Shown one piece after another: positions 20,281 to 31,297 of a DNA stretch of 64,000 nucleotides. The notes beneath the pieces were generated by a model that was not told the DNA's origin, did no database searches, and saw only the letters and a list, made by a program, of their open reading frames with translations. Made by a program: the position numbers and the translations under genes. Each line of letters opens with the position of its first letter. The first letter of the stretch is position 1. The stretch is from Nitrosovibrio sp. Nv17 (lineage in GTDB: Bacteria; Pseudomonadota; Gammaproteobacteria; Burkholderiales; Nitrosomonadaceae): NCBI RefSeq assembly GCF_900119085.1, contig NZ_FPIQ01000004.1:115062-179061 (forward strand), in the 5' to 3' direction.

Positions 20281-20527
20281 TGTCGCAGGTTTCTGGGGCG
20301 AAATTGGGTATTCCTCCCCATTTTTGTGTATCCGCCTGGATGCACGCCGTCTCCAGAAGGTGCGTGCGATGCTCACGGCGAGCGGCGAGGCCACGAAAGC
20401 GCTGCCTCGGCCAAGTTGCCCGGCGATGTTGCGAGAGGACTGGGAAGAGTTCGTGCGGCCCGCCGATGGCACGCTCCTGTTCCAGCATTTCGCGTTTGTC
20501 TTTCTTGACGTGTTCAGACCGAAGTGT
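20281..20527 (-). other. No intact gene; possible decayed toxin start after the antitoxin
   Basis: A GTG overlapping the end of the antitoxin remnant by a few bases would begin VTEHFGLNT, and a piece in another frame reads [12 protein letters not shown], both faintly like the N-terminus of AbiEii nucleotidyltransferase toxins. No frame continues into a recognisable nucleotidyltransferase domain before mutS. I cannot support a gene; this is recorded as a possible truncated, frameshifted remnant. Confidence 0.2.
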
Positions 20528-21125
20528 TCAGTCACGTGCGGCTTCCTTGCCGATGGCGCGCGCCATCCAGCCGGGCAACGTTGCACGCGCCGAGGTCAGC
20601 GCCTGCCATTCGGAGCGGGGCAGAGTGCGATGAAGCGATGCCAGCGATGCATCGGCGTGCGTCGGCCCGATCCAGGCCAGTGCGCGCACCGCGGCACCGG
20701 CTGGACGTGTTCCCAGCACCAACATCCAGCGCGGCGCGTACTTCATCAACTCTTCCAAGCGTCCGAGCTTGAGTTTACGGGTGCGTCCGGAAGTCAGGCA
20801 GACCTCGCGGATGGGGACCTGCCGCGTCAGGCCCAGGGCATTGGCTGCACTGGCGCCGTGCGGTACGACGATTTCGCCGCTCAGATCGGCTAGTGCCCTG
20901 ACGACTTTCTCGGGTGCGGGGGGCGCGCGAGCCGAATTGGTTGGAAACTGGTGCCGCGTAAGTCCCACGCGCTATGCGCAGTAGTGTACCGGCTTTGGCT
21001 AGCCGCGAGAACGCCTGGTCCACTGCCGACCTGCTTCCCAGGTGCAGGAATTCTTTGGGCGACAGGACGCTTCCCTCGGACAGGGATTGCGCCTGCTGCA
21101 GGATGGTCTCGGGCAGCGTGTTCAT
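20528..21125 (-). pseudogene. AbiEi/DUF6088-type antitoxin, frameshifted
   Basis: Two overlapping frames together spell one protein of about 198 residues. The first (start MNTLPETILQQAQSL at 21125) has a winged-helix segment EGSVLSPKEFLHLGSRSAVD and runs to APVSNQFGSRAP; the second continues with APEKVVRALADLSGEIVVPH, ASAANALGLTRQ and LTSGRTRKLKLG and stops at 20528. The shift falls in a run of six G on the plus strand (20918-20923); removing one base restores a single frame. The whole resembles DUF6088 proteins, relatives of the AbiEi antitoxin of type IV toxin-antitoxin systems, from memory of the family. No intact toxin gene follows. Real mutation, phase variation or sequencing error are all possible. 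Confidence 0.65.
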
Positions 21126-21142
21126 GCATGCTTCTTTTCGTG

Positions 21143-21163
21143 AGAAATGATACATATATTTCT
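21143..21163 (-). promoter_or_regulatory. Inverted repeat upstream of the antitoxin remnant
   Basis: AGAAAT at 21143-21148 and ATTTCT at 21158-21163 form an inverted repeat with an AT-rich centre, 18-38 bases before the antitoxin start. AbiEi-type antitoxins repress their own promoter through inverted repeats, so this is a candidate operator. The AT-rich centre could also hold a -10 element. Confidence 0.35.
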
Positions 21164-21289
21164 GCCACCCTGAAAGCGGCAGGGACCTGCCGGTCCATCG
21201 AGGATCGGAAGGTTGGGGTTAGCGGCTCGGGGGCAGAGGAGGCTTGAACATGGGCGTTTGCCCGTCGACCATGAACTCTGCCGGCATTG

Positions 21290-22021
21290 CTATGGATGGG
21301 ATCGTTCTTTTGCGAGAAAGCGCAGTCCAACGCCAGGGTCGGTGACGATGTATCTGGCGGCCATCGCGTCATCACCCAGTTTTTTTCTGAGTTTCGCGAC
21401 CAGGATTCTTAAATAGTGCGTATCTTCTTCATGGGTCGGTCCCCATATTTCCCGCAGCAGCTGCGTCTGCGTGATGAGCCTGCCCGGCTGCTGGACGAGC
21501 ATGGCCAGCAGCGAGAACTCCTTGCGGGTCAGCGTGACGGCCTGCCCGAGCACGGCCACTTCGCGCTGCAGGAGGTCGATGTGCAGCGTTCCATCGTCGT
21601 AAACGGGGCTAGCTTCTGCGGAAACCCCTCTTGTTCTCAAGAACGCGCGGATGCGCGCCATCAGTTCGTCCACGCTGAACGGCTTGGTCACGTAGTCGTT
21701 GGCGCCCAAATCCAGCAATGCCACCTTCTGCTCCTCGCCTGATCGTACCGTCAGCACGATGACGGGCACGCTGGACCATTGCCGAAGCTCCTGCAACACC
21801 TCGCTGCCGTCCTTGTCCGGCAGCCCCAGATCAAGAATCACCAGGTCGGCGCCCTGGCTGGCCAGAAGGGTCAATCCTTCCAGGCCCGTTGCTGCCAGCA
21901 GCGTGGCGTAGCCCTGCGATCTCAGGCTGATGTCGACGAACCTGCGAATCTGTGGCTCATCGTCAATGACGAGCACCTGGGCGGCCGGCGTGTGAGGGTT
22001 CGATTCATGGGAATGGCGCAT
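21290..22021 (-). CDS. kdpE: KdpE response regulator (OmpR family)
   Basis: KdpE activates kdp transcription when phosphorylated by KdpD. The 243-residue protein has a receiver domain with the acidic pair VLVIDDEPQIRRF, phospho-accepting Asp in VILDLGLPDKDG, and the late Thr and Lys in VIVLTVRSGEE and DYVTKPFS. The C-terminal winged helix has LTRKEFSLLAMLVQQPGRLI and HYLRILVAKLRKKLG. The ATG at 22021 overlaps the end of kdpD by 17 bases. It is the last gene of the kdp operon. OmpR-type regulators bind 11-bp tandem half-sites, which are found at the kdp and porin promoters. Confidence 0.95.
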   Translation of the reverse strand: MRHSHESNPHTPAAQVLVIDDEPQIRRFVDISLRSQGYATLLAATGLEGLTLLASQGADLVILDLGLPDKDGSEVLQELRQWSSVPVIVLTVRSGEEQKVALLDLGANDYVTKPFSVDELMARIRAFLRTRGVSAEASPVYDDGTLHIDLLQREVAVLGQAVTLTRKEFSLLAMLVQQPGRLITQTQLLREIWGPTHEEDTHYLRILVAKLRKKLGDDAMAARYIVTDPGVGLRFLAKERSHP

Positions 22022-24752
22022 GCACCCTCGCCTCCTGATTCGTCCGTTCATTCCAGGGCAGGGTCAGACGGATGGTGGTACCTCGGCCATCCGGCCCGGG
22101 CAAGGCCTCCACACTACCCATATGGGCACTCACGATACCTTGCACGATCGTCAGTCCCAGGCCTGTTCCCTGCTTGCCGCGATCGCCATGCTCCACGCTG
22201 TAGAACATGTCGAATATACGTTTCCGGGCCTCTTCGGGGATGCCCGGTCCTCGGTCCGAGATGTCGATTCTCAGTCGATCGTTCCCGGTGCGCCGGACCT
22301 GGACCTGCAGGGCTTCCCGCAGCGGGGAGAAATTTGCCGCGTTTTCCATCACGTTGAACAGGGCCTGCTCGATGAGCGCGGGATGCACATGGATTGGCGG
22401 CAAATCGGGCGGAATGTCGTGCATGATACGCACATCGGGCTCATAGCGCTGCAAGCGCCGGGACGCCGAGCCTACCAGTTCGTCGATACCGATCCAGTCG
22501 CGGTTCAGTGTCAGTCCCTGGTGTCCGAGGCGGGTCATGTCGAGCAGGTTCTGGATGTAGCGGTCCAGGCGTTCGCCCTCCACATGGATGGCCTGCAACA
22601 AGCTCTGCTGATCTTCCTGGCCCATGTCTTTTCCATAGCGCGCCAAGGCGTCCGCCGCTCCGATCATCGACGACAGCGGCGAACGCAGGTCGTGCGACAC
22701 GGAGGACAGCAAGGCGGATCGCAGGCGCTCCGTTTCGCCCGCGACGCGCGCCGCCTCCAATTCGGAAACCAGGTGCGTGCGCAATGCTGCCTGGCCGATA
22801 TCCTCCACCATGCTCTCGGCAAGGCGGCGCTGCTCGAACGCCAGTCGCTCCATTCCTGCGGGGAATCTCAATCCGGCCACACCCAGCGTTTTCTCGTCCA
22901 GACATACCGGTAGAAACCACCATGGGGAATGGGACAGCGTATCGGTGTAGCGTCCGCTTGGCTGCCTGTGTCGTTGCGTCCAGTCGGCCGCCGCCAGATC
23001 CTTCTCGGCAAGACGCTCTGTCGCCGCGGCCGGACCCGATTCGCCGCCGATGCGAATCCATGCTTCGGCATGTAGGGCCGAGTGGAGAACCGACGAGCCT
23101 GCTGCAATGACCTGTCCGAGATCGGCCGCCTGAGAGAGCCGCCGCCCGAGTTTCTGCATGCTCACGGCATGGGTATTGGCGGCGCGCAGCGCCACCACCT
23201 GCATGCGCAGTCGCGACGCCAGGCGTCCGGCGATCAGGGCAGCTGCAAGAAACAGCAGTACCGTCGCCATGCCGCGGTGCGCGCCGATCAGCAGGGTGAA
23301 GCGCGGTTCGATGAAAAAGAAATCGTAAGCGAGAAAGCACAGCACTGCTGTGATGACGGCCGGCACCATGCGCGTCCGCGAGGCGACCAGCATGACGGCC
23401 ACCAGGAAGACCATGGAGAGATCCTGCATTCCCAGGGCGTGTTTGGCAAGGGCTGCCGCTCCGGTGGCGCCCAGGCTGGCCATCAGGATCAGCAATGCTT
23501 CCCGTTTTCGAAGGCGTTCACCGGCGGGGCCGGGCCGGTGCCGCCTACTCGGCCGCGCCTGAGGCGTGCCGATGATCGTCAGTTCATGGTGCTCGCCGCG
23601 TAGCAGCAACTGCTGGGTCAGGGTACGGTTGAAGAGACGGGCGACTGGCCGCTCACGGGTGCGGCCGATGACGATGGATCGTGCCCCGCGGGCAGCGGCG
23701 GCGTCGAGCAAGGCCTGGGCGATGTCGGTATTGTGCAGCACTTCCGTGTCGCCGCCGAGGGCGCGCGCCAGCGCGAACGCCTTGTCGATTTCCAGCAGGC
23801 GTTGCTGCTCCATACGGGCGGCCATGTCGAGCGGCGGGGGCGTATGTTCCAGGCCGTCCGCAAGCGGGGCGGCATCGGCCGAGCCTCCGCTATCCACCAT
23901 CACCACCGACCATGGCGTGCCGCGGCGTTCGGCGATCCGGGCGCCGGCGCGCACGAGGTATTCCGACTGCCCGCGGCCGTCGATGGCGATCAATACATGA
24001 CGTCGGATGGCAATGCTTCCGAGACCCTGCGCGACGCGCGTCTCGCGCAGGTCGGCATCGACATGCGCGCCCACGGTCTGCATCGCCAGTTCCCGCAGGG
24101 CGGTGAGATTGGACGGCGAGAAGAAGGCCTGCAGTGCCCGGGCCGCCTGCTCCGGCAGATATACCTTTCCCTGGTTCAAGCGTTCGATCAGTTCGCGCGC
24201 GGGAAGATCGATCAGGCGCATATCTCTGAGCCGCTCGAACACCGAGTCCGGCACCGTCTCGCTGACGCGGATGCCGGTGATCTGGTGCACCAAGTCGTTC
24301 AAGCTTTCCAGATGCTGGACGTTGACGGTGGTATGGACGTCGATACCTGCATCCAGCAACTCCTCCACGTCCTGCCAGCGTCGTTCATGGCGGCTACCGG
24401 GCACGTTGCGGTGGGCCAGTTCATCCACCAACGCGATGGCTGGCTTACGCGCCAGAAGGCCGTCCAGATCCATTTCCTCGCGCGCGTGGCCCTGATGCTC
24501 CACCTTCATGCGAGGCAGGCCGGGCAGGCCTTCCGCCATCGCCCCGGTCTCCGCGCGACCATGGGTTTCGACGATACCGATCACGATATCCGCACCCTGG
24601 CGATACAATTCCTGCGCGCGGGCAAGCATGGCATAGGTCTTGCCCACCCCCGGCGCGGCCCCCAGGAAAACCGTGAGCCTGCCCGCCGACCGGCGATGAA
24701 GCTCATCGATCAGGGCATCCGCCTGTCTGGTATTCCGGGACTCCGCCGCCAT
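22005..24752 (-). CDS. kdpD: KdpD sensor histidine kinase
   Basis: KdpD senses potassium limitation and phosphorylates KdpE. The 915-residue protein has the N-terminal KdpD domain with Walker A LGAAPGVGKTYAML and DELAHRNVPGSRHERRWQD, a universal-stress-protein-like domain (about residues 250-370), four transmembrane helices near 410-500, a GAF-like region, HisKA with SSVSHDLRSPLSSMIGA, and a HATPase domain with NVMENAANFSP and DRGPGIPEE. All catalytic parts are intact. It follows kdpB after 208 bases and overlaps kdpE. Confidence 0.96.
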   Translation of the reverse strand: MAAESRNTRQADALIDELHRRSAGRLTVFLGAAPGVGKTYAMLARAQELYRQGADIVIGIVETHGRAETGAMAEGLPGLPRMKVEHQGHAREEMDLDGLLARKPAIALVDELAHRNVPGSRHERRWQDVEELLDAGIDVHTTVNVQHLESLNDLVHQITGIRVSETVPDSVFERLRDMRLIDLPARELIERLNQGKVYLPEQAARALQAFFSPSNLTALRELAMQTVGAHVDADLRETRVAQGLGSIAIRRHVLIAIDGRGQSEYLVRAGARIAERRGTPWSVVMVDSGGSADAAPLADGLEHTPPPLDMAARMEQQRLLEIDKAFALARALGGDTEVLHNTDIAQALLDAAAARGARSIVIGRTRERPVARLFNRTLTQQLLLRGEHHELTIIGTPQARPSRRHRPGPAGERLRKREALLILMASLGATGAAALAKHALGMQDLSMVFLVAVMLVASRTRMVPAVITAVLCFLAYDFFFIEPRFTLLIGAHRGMATVLLFLAAALIAGRLASRLRMQVVALRAANTHAVSMQKLGRRLSQAADLGQVIAAGSSVLHSALHAEAWIRIGGESGPAAATERLAEKDLAAADWTQRHRQPSGRYTDTLSHSPWWFLPVCLDEKTLGVAGLRFPAGMERLAFEQRRLAESMVEDIGQAALRTHLVSELEAARVAGETERLRSALLSSVSHDLRSPLSSMIGAADALARYGKDMGQEDQQSLLQAIHVEGERLDRYIQNLLDMTRLGHQGLTLNRDWIGIDELVGSASRRLQRYEPDVRIMHDIPPDLPPIHVHPALIEQALFNVMENAANFSPLREALQVQVRRTGNDRLRIDISDRGPGIPEEARKRIFDMFYSVEHGDRGKQGTGLGLTIVQGIVSAHMGSVEALPGPDGRGTTIRLTLPWNERTNQEARVHAPFP

Positions 24753-24960
24753 CCGTTTTCTTTCCGAGATCCTGTCTGGTCAATTGCGACGCGATCGACC
24801 GGATGGGGAAAGTATAGCCGCCTCTCGTCTGCCGTCCAGATGGATGTACCGTGCGCTCATGCGCTGTCCTCCGGCCACAGCCGTTGCCACTGCGGGCGCA
24901 TGGGATCGAGTTGCCTCGAAGCGGGTTTTGCGGGGAGGCGTCATGCCTGTCGCCTTCGAA
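24753..24960. other. Gap between kdpB and kdpD
   Basis: This 208-base gap interrupts an otherwise tightly packed operon. I see no gene, no strong hairpin with a T-run, and none of the AAATTCT half-sites found upstream of kdpF, so nothing shows separate control of kdpDE. Confidence 0.5.
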
Positions 24961-27057
24961 TCAGAAAAAGGGCGTCAAAACGAGATCGATCAGCTTGATG
25001 CCGATGAACGGAGCAATGATTCCACCCACACCATAGATCAGCAGATTTCGCTCAAGCAGGCGGCTGGCGGGTTCCATGCGGTATTTCACGCCATGCAGGG
25101 CGAGCGGGGTCAGGGTGACGATGATCAGTGCGTTGAAGATCACCGCCGACAGGATCGCGGAACCCGGGCTGTGCAGGTTCATGACGTTCAGGGCTCCAAG
25201 CGCCGGGTAGGTGGCGACAAACGCGGCCGGGACGATGGCGAAGTACTTCGCCAGATCGTTGGCGAGGCTGAAGGTCGTCAGCGCTCCCCGCGTCATGATC
25301 ATCTGTTTGCCCACTTCGACCACACTCAGCAGTTTGGTGGGATTGCTGTCCAGGTCGACCATGTTGCTCGCCTCTTTGGCGGCCTGCGTTCCGCTGTTCA
25401 TGGCAACTGCCACGTCCGCCTGGGCCAGTGCCGGCGCATCGTTTATGCCGTCGCCGGTCATCGCGACCAGATGCCCCTCGGCCTGGAAGCGACGGATCAG
25501 TCGCAGCTTGTCCTCGGGCGTCGCCTCCGCCAGATAGTCGTCGACGCCCGCCTCGGCCGCGATCGCGGCGGCGGTGAGCATGTTGTCTCCCGTGACCATC
25601 ACGGTCTTTATTCCCATGGCGCGCAGGTCGGCGAAGCGCTCCTTCAGGCCGGCCTTGACGATGTCCTTGAGCTCCACGATGCCGAGAACGCAGGCGCCGT
25701 CCGAAACGACCAGCGCCGTGCTGCCGCGACGCGAGACATCGTCGACGACTCTTGTCACCGCGTCGGAAAATATGCCGCCAATGCGCTCGACATGAGCACG
25801 GATGGCCGACGCAGCCCCCTTGCGAAGCCGGCGTCCGTCGACGTCGATGCCGCTCATGCGCGTGCGTGCGCTGAAGGCCACCGTTTCCGCGCCGTGCAAT
25901 TCGCAGCGGCGGATGTCGAATATTTTCCCGGCAAGCGCCAGAATGGAGCGGCCCTCGGGCGTTTCGTCCGCCAGCGACGCCATTTGTGCGGCTTCTGCAA
26001 GCGCACGCTCGTCGATGCCTGGGGCTGGATGGAATCTGACGGCCTCGCGATTGCCCAGCGTGATGGTGCCCGTCTTGTCGAGCAGCAGGACGTCGACGTC
26101 GCCGGCCGCCTCGATCGCGCGTCCGGAGGTGGCCAGAACGTTGGCATGCATCATCCGGCTCATTCCGGCAATGCTGACTGCCGACAGCAGTGCGCCGATG
26201 GTCGTCGGAATCAGGCAGACGAGCAGCGCGATGAGCACTGTGACGCCGATGGCTTGACCGGTGCCGTTGATGAGTACGCTGAATTCCGAGAACGGGCGCA
26301 GCGTCGCGCAGACCAGCAGGAAGATGAGGGTCAGCGCCGCCAGCAGGATGGTCAGGGCGATCTCGTTGGGCGTCCGGCTGCGTCTGGCGCCCTCGACCAT
26401 GGCGATCATGCGATCGAGGAAGGCTTCGCCCGGTCTGGCCGAGACACGCACGATGATCCAGTCGGACAGCACACGCGTGCCTCCCGTGACCGAGCTGAGA
26501 TCGCCCCCCGCTTCACGGATGACGGGAGCCGATTCTCCGGTGATCGCGGATTCGTCCACCGAGGCGGTGCCCACCGCCACTTCGCCATCCGCGGGAATGG
26601 TTTCTCCGGCGTCGACCAGTACATAGGCTCCCACTGTCAGCTCGTCACTGGGAATGGGCCACGATGTGCTCGCGCGCGTAGGTTCCTGCAGCACGCGGGC
26701 AATCACCCGGCGGCGTGTGGCGCGCAGCGCTTCGGCATGTGCCCTGCCGCGTCCCTCAGCCAAGGCTTCGGCGCCATTCGCGAAAAGAACGGTGCACCAC
26801 AGCCAGATCGTCACGGCGAAAATGAAGCCTGCCGGTGCATCCCCACTCCCCGACAGCGCCTGGATACCAAGAACGGTGGAAACGATGCTGCCAGCATAAA
26901 TGACGAACATCACCGGATTCTTCATCTGGACCCCGGGCGACAGTTTCCGCAGGGCTTCGCCGGCGACCCATGTCCACGACGCCGCCACGGCATCGCGCGT
27001 GCCGGTGCCCTGCGGCGCGGACGCTCCGTTTGCGGTCTGGTCGCACCTCATTTTCAT
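24961..27057 (-). CDS. kdpB: Potassium-transporting P-type ATPase, KdpB subunit
   Basis: KdpB is the ATP-hydrolysing subunit of the high-affinity potassium pump KdpFABC. The 698-residue protein has [10 protein letters not shown] in the actuator domain, the phosphorylation motif [11 protein letters not shown], the nucleotide-binding domain, [20 protein letters not shown] and [14 protein letters not shown]. Transmembrane helices lie near residues 45-90, 220-290 and in the last 130 residues. Its ATG overlaps the kdpC stop by 4 bases (ATGA), so it is translated after kdpC, not before it as in the usual FABC order. Confidence 0.97.
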   Translation of the reverse strand: MKMRCDQTANGASAPQGTGTRDAVAASWTWVAGEALRKLSPGVQMKNPVMFVIYAGSIVSTVLGIQALSGSGDAPAGFIFAVTIWLWCTVLFANGAEALAEGRGRAHAEALRATRRRVIARVLQEPTRASTSWPIPSDELTVGAYVLVDAGETIPADGEVAVGTASVDESAITGESAPVIREAGGDLSSVTGGTRVLSDWIIVRVSARPGEAFLDRMIAMVEGARRSRTPNEIALTILLAALTLIFLLVCATLRPFSEFSVLINGTGQAIGVTVLIALLVCLIPTTIGALLSAVSIAGMSRMMHANVLATSGRAIEAAGDVDVLLLDKTGTITLGNREAVRFHPAPGIDERALAEAAQMASLADETPEGRSILALAGKIFDIRRCELHGAETVAFSARTRMSGIDVDGRRLRKGAASAIRAHVERIGGIFSDAVTRVVDDVSRRGSTALVVSDGACVLGIVELKDIVKAGLKERFADLRAMGIKTVMVTGDNMLTAAAIAAEAGVDDYLAEATPEDKLRLIRRFQAEGHLVAMTGDGINDAPALAQADVAVAMNSGTQAAKEASNMVDLDSNPTKLLSVVEVGKQMIMTRGALTTFSLANDLAKYFAIVPAAFVATYPALGALNVMNLHSPGSAILSAVIFNALIIVTLTPLALHGVKYRMEPASRLLERNLLIYGVGGIIAPFIGIKLIDLVLTPFF

Positions 27058-27734
27058 TGCGCTGCCGGGCGGGCCGCAACGGCGTCGTCCAAGGCGAGAT
27101 TGAGTTCCAGCACATGGACCGCCGGCTCGCCTAGAATGCCGAACTGGCGCTGCGTCGTGTTCCGCTCCACGAGCGCCGCCACTTCCTGCTCGGGCATTCC
27201 GCGCGCCGCAGCCACACGAATCGTCTGCAGCCGTGCGTTCGCCCGGGAGATGTGGGGATCCAGCCCCGAAGCCGAGGCCGTGACCGCGTCGACCGGGACT
27301 TGCGCATCGGGTGCAAGGCCGTTCTGTTCGCGGTAGATCCGGGCCCGTTCGGCCACGGCAGCCAGCAGTTTTCTGCTCAGCACCCCCTGGTTGCTTGCGG
27401 TACTGGCGGCTGCGTTGTAAGGCTGATCGATCATTCTGGAGCGATCATCCGGATTGGGCCCCGACGTTGCGCTCGGACGGCCGTGGAAATATTGCGGCTG
27501 GGTGAAGTACTGGCCGATCAGGCGCGAACCGACTAGCTGACCGTCCTTTGCGATCAGGTTTCCCTGTGCCGGGCGGCGAAAGAGCAGCTGTGCCGTAGCA
27601 GTGGTTGCCAGCGGATAGAGGATGCCGGTGACGACCATGAAGAACGCGGCGGACATGAGCACCGGGCGGGTCATGCCGCTGATAATGGATGTCGCAGGGG
27701 AAGCGGACGTGGCTTCGACGTTTTTCATGAGCAT
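27054..27734 (-). CDS. kdpC: Potassium-transporting ATPase, KdpC subunit
   Basis: KdpC is the single-span subunit that helps nucleotide binding in the Kdp pump. The protein (226 residues) has one N-terminal transmembrane helix ([20 protein letters not shown]) and the conserved periplasmic blocks [36 protein letters not shown] and [19 protein letters not shown]. Two Met codons (27734 and 27728) could serve as start. It lies 2 bases after kdpA and overlaps kdpB, so here C stands between A and B. Confidence 0.95.
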   Translation of the reverse strand: MLMKNVEATSASPATSIISGMTRPVLMSAAFFMVVTGILYPLATTATAQLLFRRPAQGNLIAKDGQLVGSRLIGQYFTQPQYFHGRPSATSGPNPDDRSRMIDQPYNAAASTASNQGVLSRKLLAAVAERARIYREQNGLAPDAQVPVDAVTASASGLDPHISRANARLQTIRVAAARGMPEQEVAALVERNTTQRQFGILGEPAVHVLELNLALDDAVAARPAAQ

Positions 27735-27736
27735 CC

Positions 27737-29463
<1,727 letters not shown>

Positions 29464-29464
<1 letters not shown>

Positions 29465-29547
29465 CACAGCCTGTCCAGGCCGAGGATGAGGCCGGTTGCC
29501 AGTGCGAAGAACGCGACTGTCAGCATGATGTACAAGAGGTCCCACAT
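29464..29547 (-). CDS. kdpF: KdpF small subunit
   Basis: A 27-residue hydrophobic peptide, [20 protein letters not shown] followed by ILGLDRL, with one transmembrane helix. KdpF stabilises the Kdp complex in the membrane. Position directly before kdpA, with stop and start sharing a base, and the typical ending support the call. It is the first gene of the kdp operon, about 60 bases after the predicted transcription start. Confidence 0.88.
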
Positions 29548-29614
29548 GGATGCGCCTCGTATCGTTTGAGGGTCCGTGCCATTACCGAACGGAACGGCCC
29601 GATGGCCACGCCGA

Positions 29615-29685
29615 AGTATCCAACGAAAACCCGTAAATTCTCCATCCCATAAGGTGTTTCCCATATAAATTCTGCATAAATTCTG
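29615..29685 (-). promoter_or_regulatory. Predicted kdp promoter with KdpE-type half-sites
   Basis: Read on the minus strand: two adjacent 11-base half-sites CAGAATTTATG and CAGAATTTATA (29675-29685, 29664-29674), 21 bases, then GAGAATTTACGG (29631-29642), 10 bases, then GATACT (29615-29620) as a -10. The same elements at the same spacing stand before the porin gene. The 11-base tandem repeat is the normal binding pattern of OmpR-family regulators such as KdpE. Assigning KdpE is inference from the adjacent operon. Confidence 0.65.
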
Positions 29686-29788
29686 GGGGCTCATCACTGT
29701 TGCCGCCTGTTCGTTGCGCGCGCCGGCCTTCCACGGGCTAGTCGGACGGGAGGCCTGCTGCCGGTCTATGGGTACCGGATCGTTGCAG

Positions 29789-29825
29789 GAATTTACGGCG
29801 AATTTACGCTGCGGTCGGCGATGCT
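29789..29825 (+). promoter_or_regulatory. Predicted promoter of the 52-residue peptide gene with the same half-sites
   Basis: Two adjacent 11-base repeats, GAATTTACGGC (29789-29799) and GAATTTACGCT (29800-29810), are followed by 10 bases after TTTACGC and then GATGCT (29820-29825). This repeats the arrangement of the kdp and porin promoters, with the two half-sites directly adjoining. The -10 match is weak on its own. Confidence 0.5.
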
Positions 29826-29861
29826 GGGATAAGGTGTTTCCAAAAGCTGTGGAGAATCCCG

Positions 29862-30020
29862 ATGCCTCAGGTTCTGCAGGACATCATCTTCATCACCGTT
29901 GTCGTGATCGCCTTCATTGCATTGCTGCGCCTGTCCGACAAGGCGACGGCCTGGTTCAATGCCAGATCGCGGAGATCATCGGCGCATTCCAGCCGCCGCC
30001 GTGACCGGCGGAGTGAATGA
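29862..30020 (+). CDS. Small single-span membrane protein, 52 residues
   Basis: The peptide begins MPQVLQDIIFITVVVIAFIA and has one clear transmembrane helix (about residues 8-24), followed by a short amphipathic segment DKATAWFNARS and a very basic tail rich in Arg and Ser. A ribosome-binding site GGAGA lies about 6 bases before the ATG. It is divergent from kdpF, and its upstream region carries the same regulator half-sites, so it may be made under potassium limitation. I do not recognise a family. KdpF-like accessory function or a regulatory membrane peptide are guesses. Confidence 0.6.
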   Translation: MPQVLQDIIFITVVVIAFIALLRLSDKATAWFNARSRRSSAHSSRRRDRRSE

Positions 30021-30133
30021 TGGGCGTGATGAAGACAGCGGGAGATGCCACATCCATCGGAGCATCGGCGGTGAGGATCCCCTGCCCGCGCAGGCATAGG
30101 TTCACGGGACGCCGCCGGGCGCGGCCCCTGACC

Positions 30134-31267
30134 CTAGAAGCTTATCGCCAAGGCGGTAGTGGCCATCGTGCTGTCCGACGTGAGCGTTCCGTCGTCCGTC
30201 GCGAATATTGCGTCCCTTCCCTCGAATCGGCGAACTTCGGCCCGCCATAGCAGGTTGGGCAGGATGCGGTAGTCCATGTTGAGGGAGTAGCTGAGCATCC
30301 TGAATCCATGGGGCGTGCCGGTGCCGACGATCACGCCGTGCCGGTCCTGGTAGTATTCGCCTCTCAAGGCAAAGCTCAATTTTTCCGTAGGTGCATATCT
30401 CGCGATGGCTATCGGCGTGAACCAGACGTTGTAGCGGCTGCTGCCCTTTTCCTTCTGCTCGGCCCCGATATCGAACGCCGCGATCAGGCTCCATTCGCTG
30501 CTCAGATGGAACTGCGCGTGGAAATTGTGGAAATAGCGCATCTGACGATGCTCGTCAGACTTGTCGCTCCCGATGAACGAACTGCTGTTCAGCGTCCACC
30601 TTTCGTTCGGGCGGTAGGTCACCTGGTGGCCGAATGAAGGCAGAGAATTGCCGGCCGGTCCCCGGATACGCTGCCAACCGTTCAATATCAAGCCGCTGAC
30701 CAGCCATTTTCCATCGGGAGAAGTGTAAGATATTCTTGCCCCGGTCTCGAAATAGGGAGAATTGTCGGCGAGCAGGCTGCGGGTAAGCGTCCAATTGTCC
30801 TTCCCGACGGCGCTTTCGAAACCAATGTGCGACGGCATGACTCCGACATCAACCCATACGTTGTGGTTCTCTGCGACCCTCAACCCCACCCGGGCCTCGA
30901 AGAGGTTCTTCAGTCCCCCGGGCTCCGCCGCGTAGTTGGCCTTCATGTAGCTTCCCAGCGCAATCCCCAGGCCGGCCCTGACCCTCTCCGTGTCGTAGCC
31001 GAGTCTCATCAGTGCCAGGTTGACGCTCGCTTCGTCGGTGCGGTTGTGGCTGTACGCGAATCCCGGGCGCCTGTGGACGGGAGGGCCGTTGAAATCCCCT
31101 ATGTAGTACGCCTCCGCGTACCCGCTGAGCGTCAGCGGGTTTTCCTTGTCCGTCCTCACTTCCTGGCCGAGCAGCGGCGCTGCATATGCCATCAGTATCA
31201 ACGGGAGAATCGACGGCCTTCTTATCTCTGCCTCCAAACGGTTGCGGCGCCATGTCCGGCAGATCAT
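30134..31267 (-). CDS. Outer membrane beta-barrel porin (OmpL/BBP2-like)
   Basis: A 377-residue exported protein with signal region RRPSILPLILMAYAAPLLG followed by a run of amphipathic strands rich in Tyr, Trp and Arg (LTLSGYAEAYYIGDFN, NVWVDVGVMPSHIGFESA, WLVSGLILNGWQRI, SMATTALAISF at the end with terminal Phe). This matches the OmpL-like putative porin-2 group from memory; such porins occur near kdp genes in several bacteria. The ATG at 31267 is chosen because the predicted transcript begins around 31291, leaving an earlier ATG there without a leader. Likely role: passage of potassium or small solutes across the outer membrane together with Kdp. Confidence 0.75.
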   Translation of the reverse strand: MICRTWRRNRLEAEIRRPSILPLILMAYAAPLLGQEVRTDKENPLTLSGYAEAYYIGDFNGPPVHRRPGFAYSHNRTDEASVNLALMRLGYDTERVRAGLGIALGSYMKANYAAEPGGLKNLFEARVGLRVAENHNVWVDVGVMPSHIGFESAVGKDNWTLTRSLLADNSPYFETGARISYTSPDGKWLVSGLILNGWQRIRGPAGNSLPSFGHQVTYRPNERWTLNSSSFIGSDKSDEHRQMRYFHNFHAQFHLSSEWSLIAAFDIGAEQKEKGSSRYNVWFTPIAIARYAPTEKLSFALRGEYYQDRHGVIVGTGTPHGFRMLSYSLNMDYRILPNLLWRAEVRRFEGRDAIFATDDGTLTSDSTMATTALAISF

Positions 31268-31297
31268 TTTCCGATGACTGCCCTGATCCATGGGCCG

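Noticed and set aside
24961..27734. kdpC before kdpB as an assembly error
   Set aside because: Start-stop overlaps on both sides (2-base gap and ATGA) would be unlikely at a misjoin.
29714..30004. Alternative 96-codon frame overlapping the 52-residue peptide
   Set aside because: It begins upstream in the promoter region, has no ribosome-binding site and lacks the clean membrane helix; the frame starting at 29862 is better supported.
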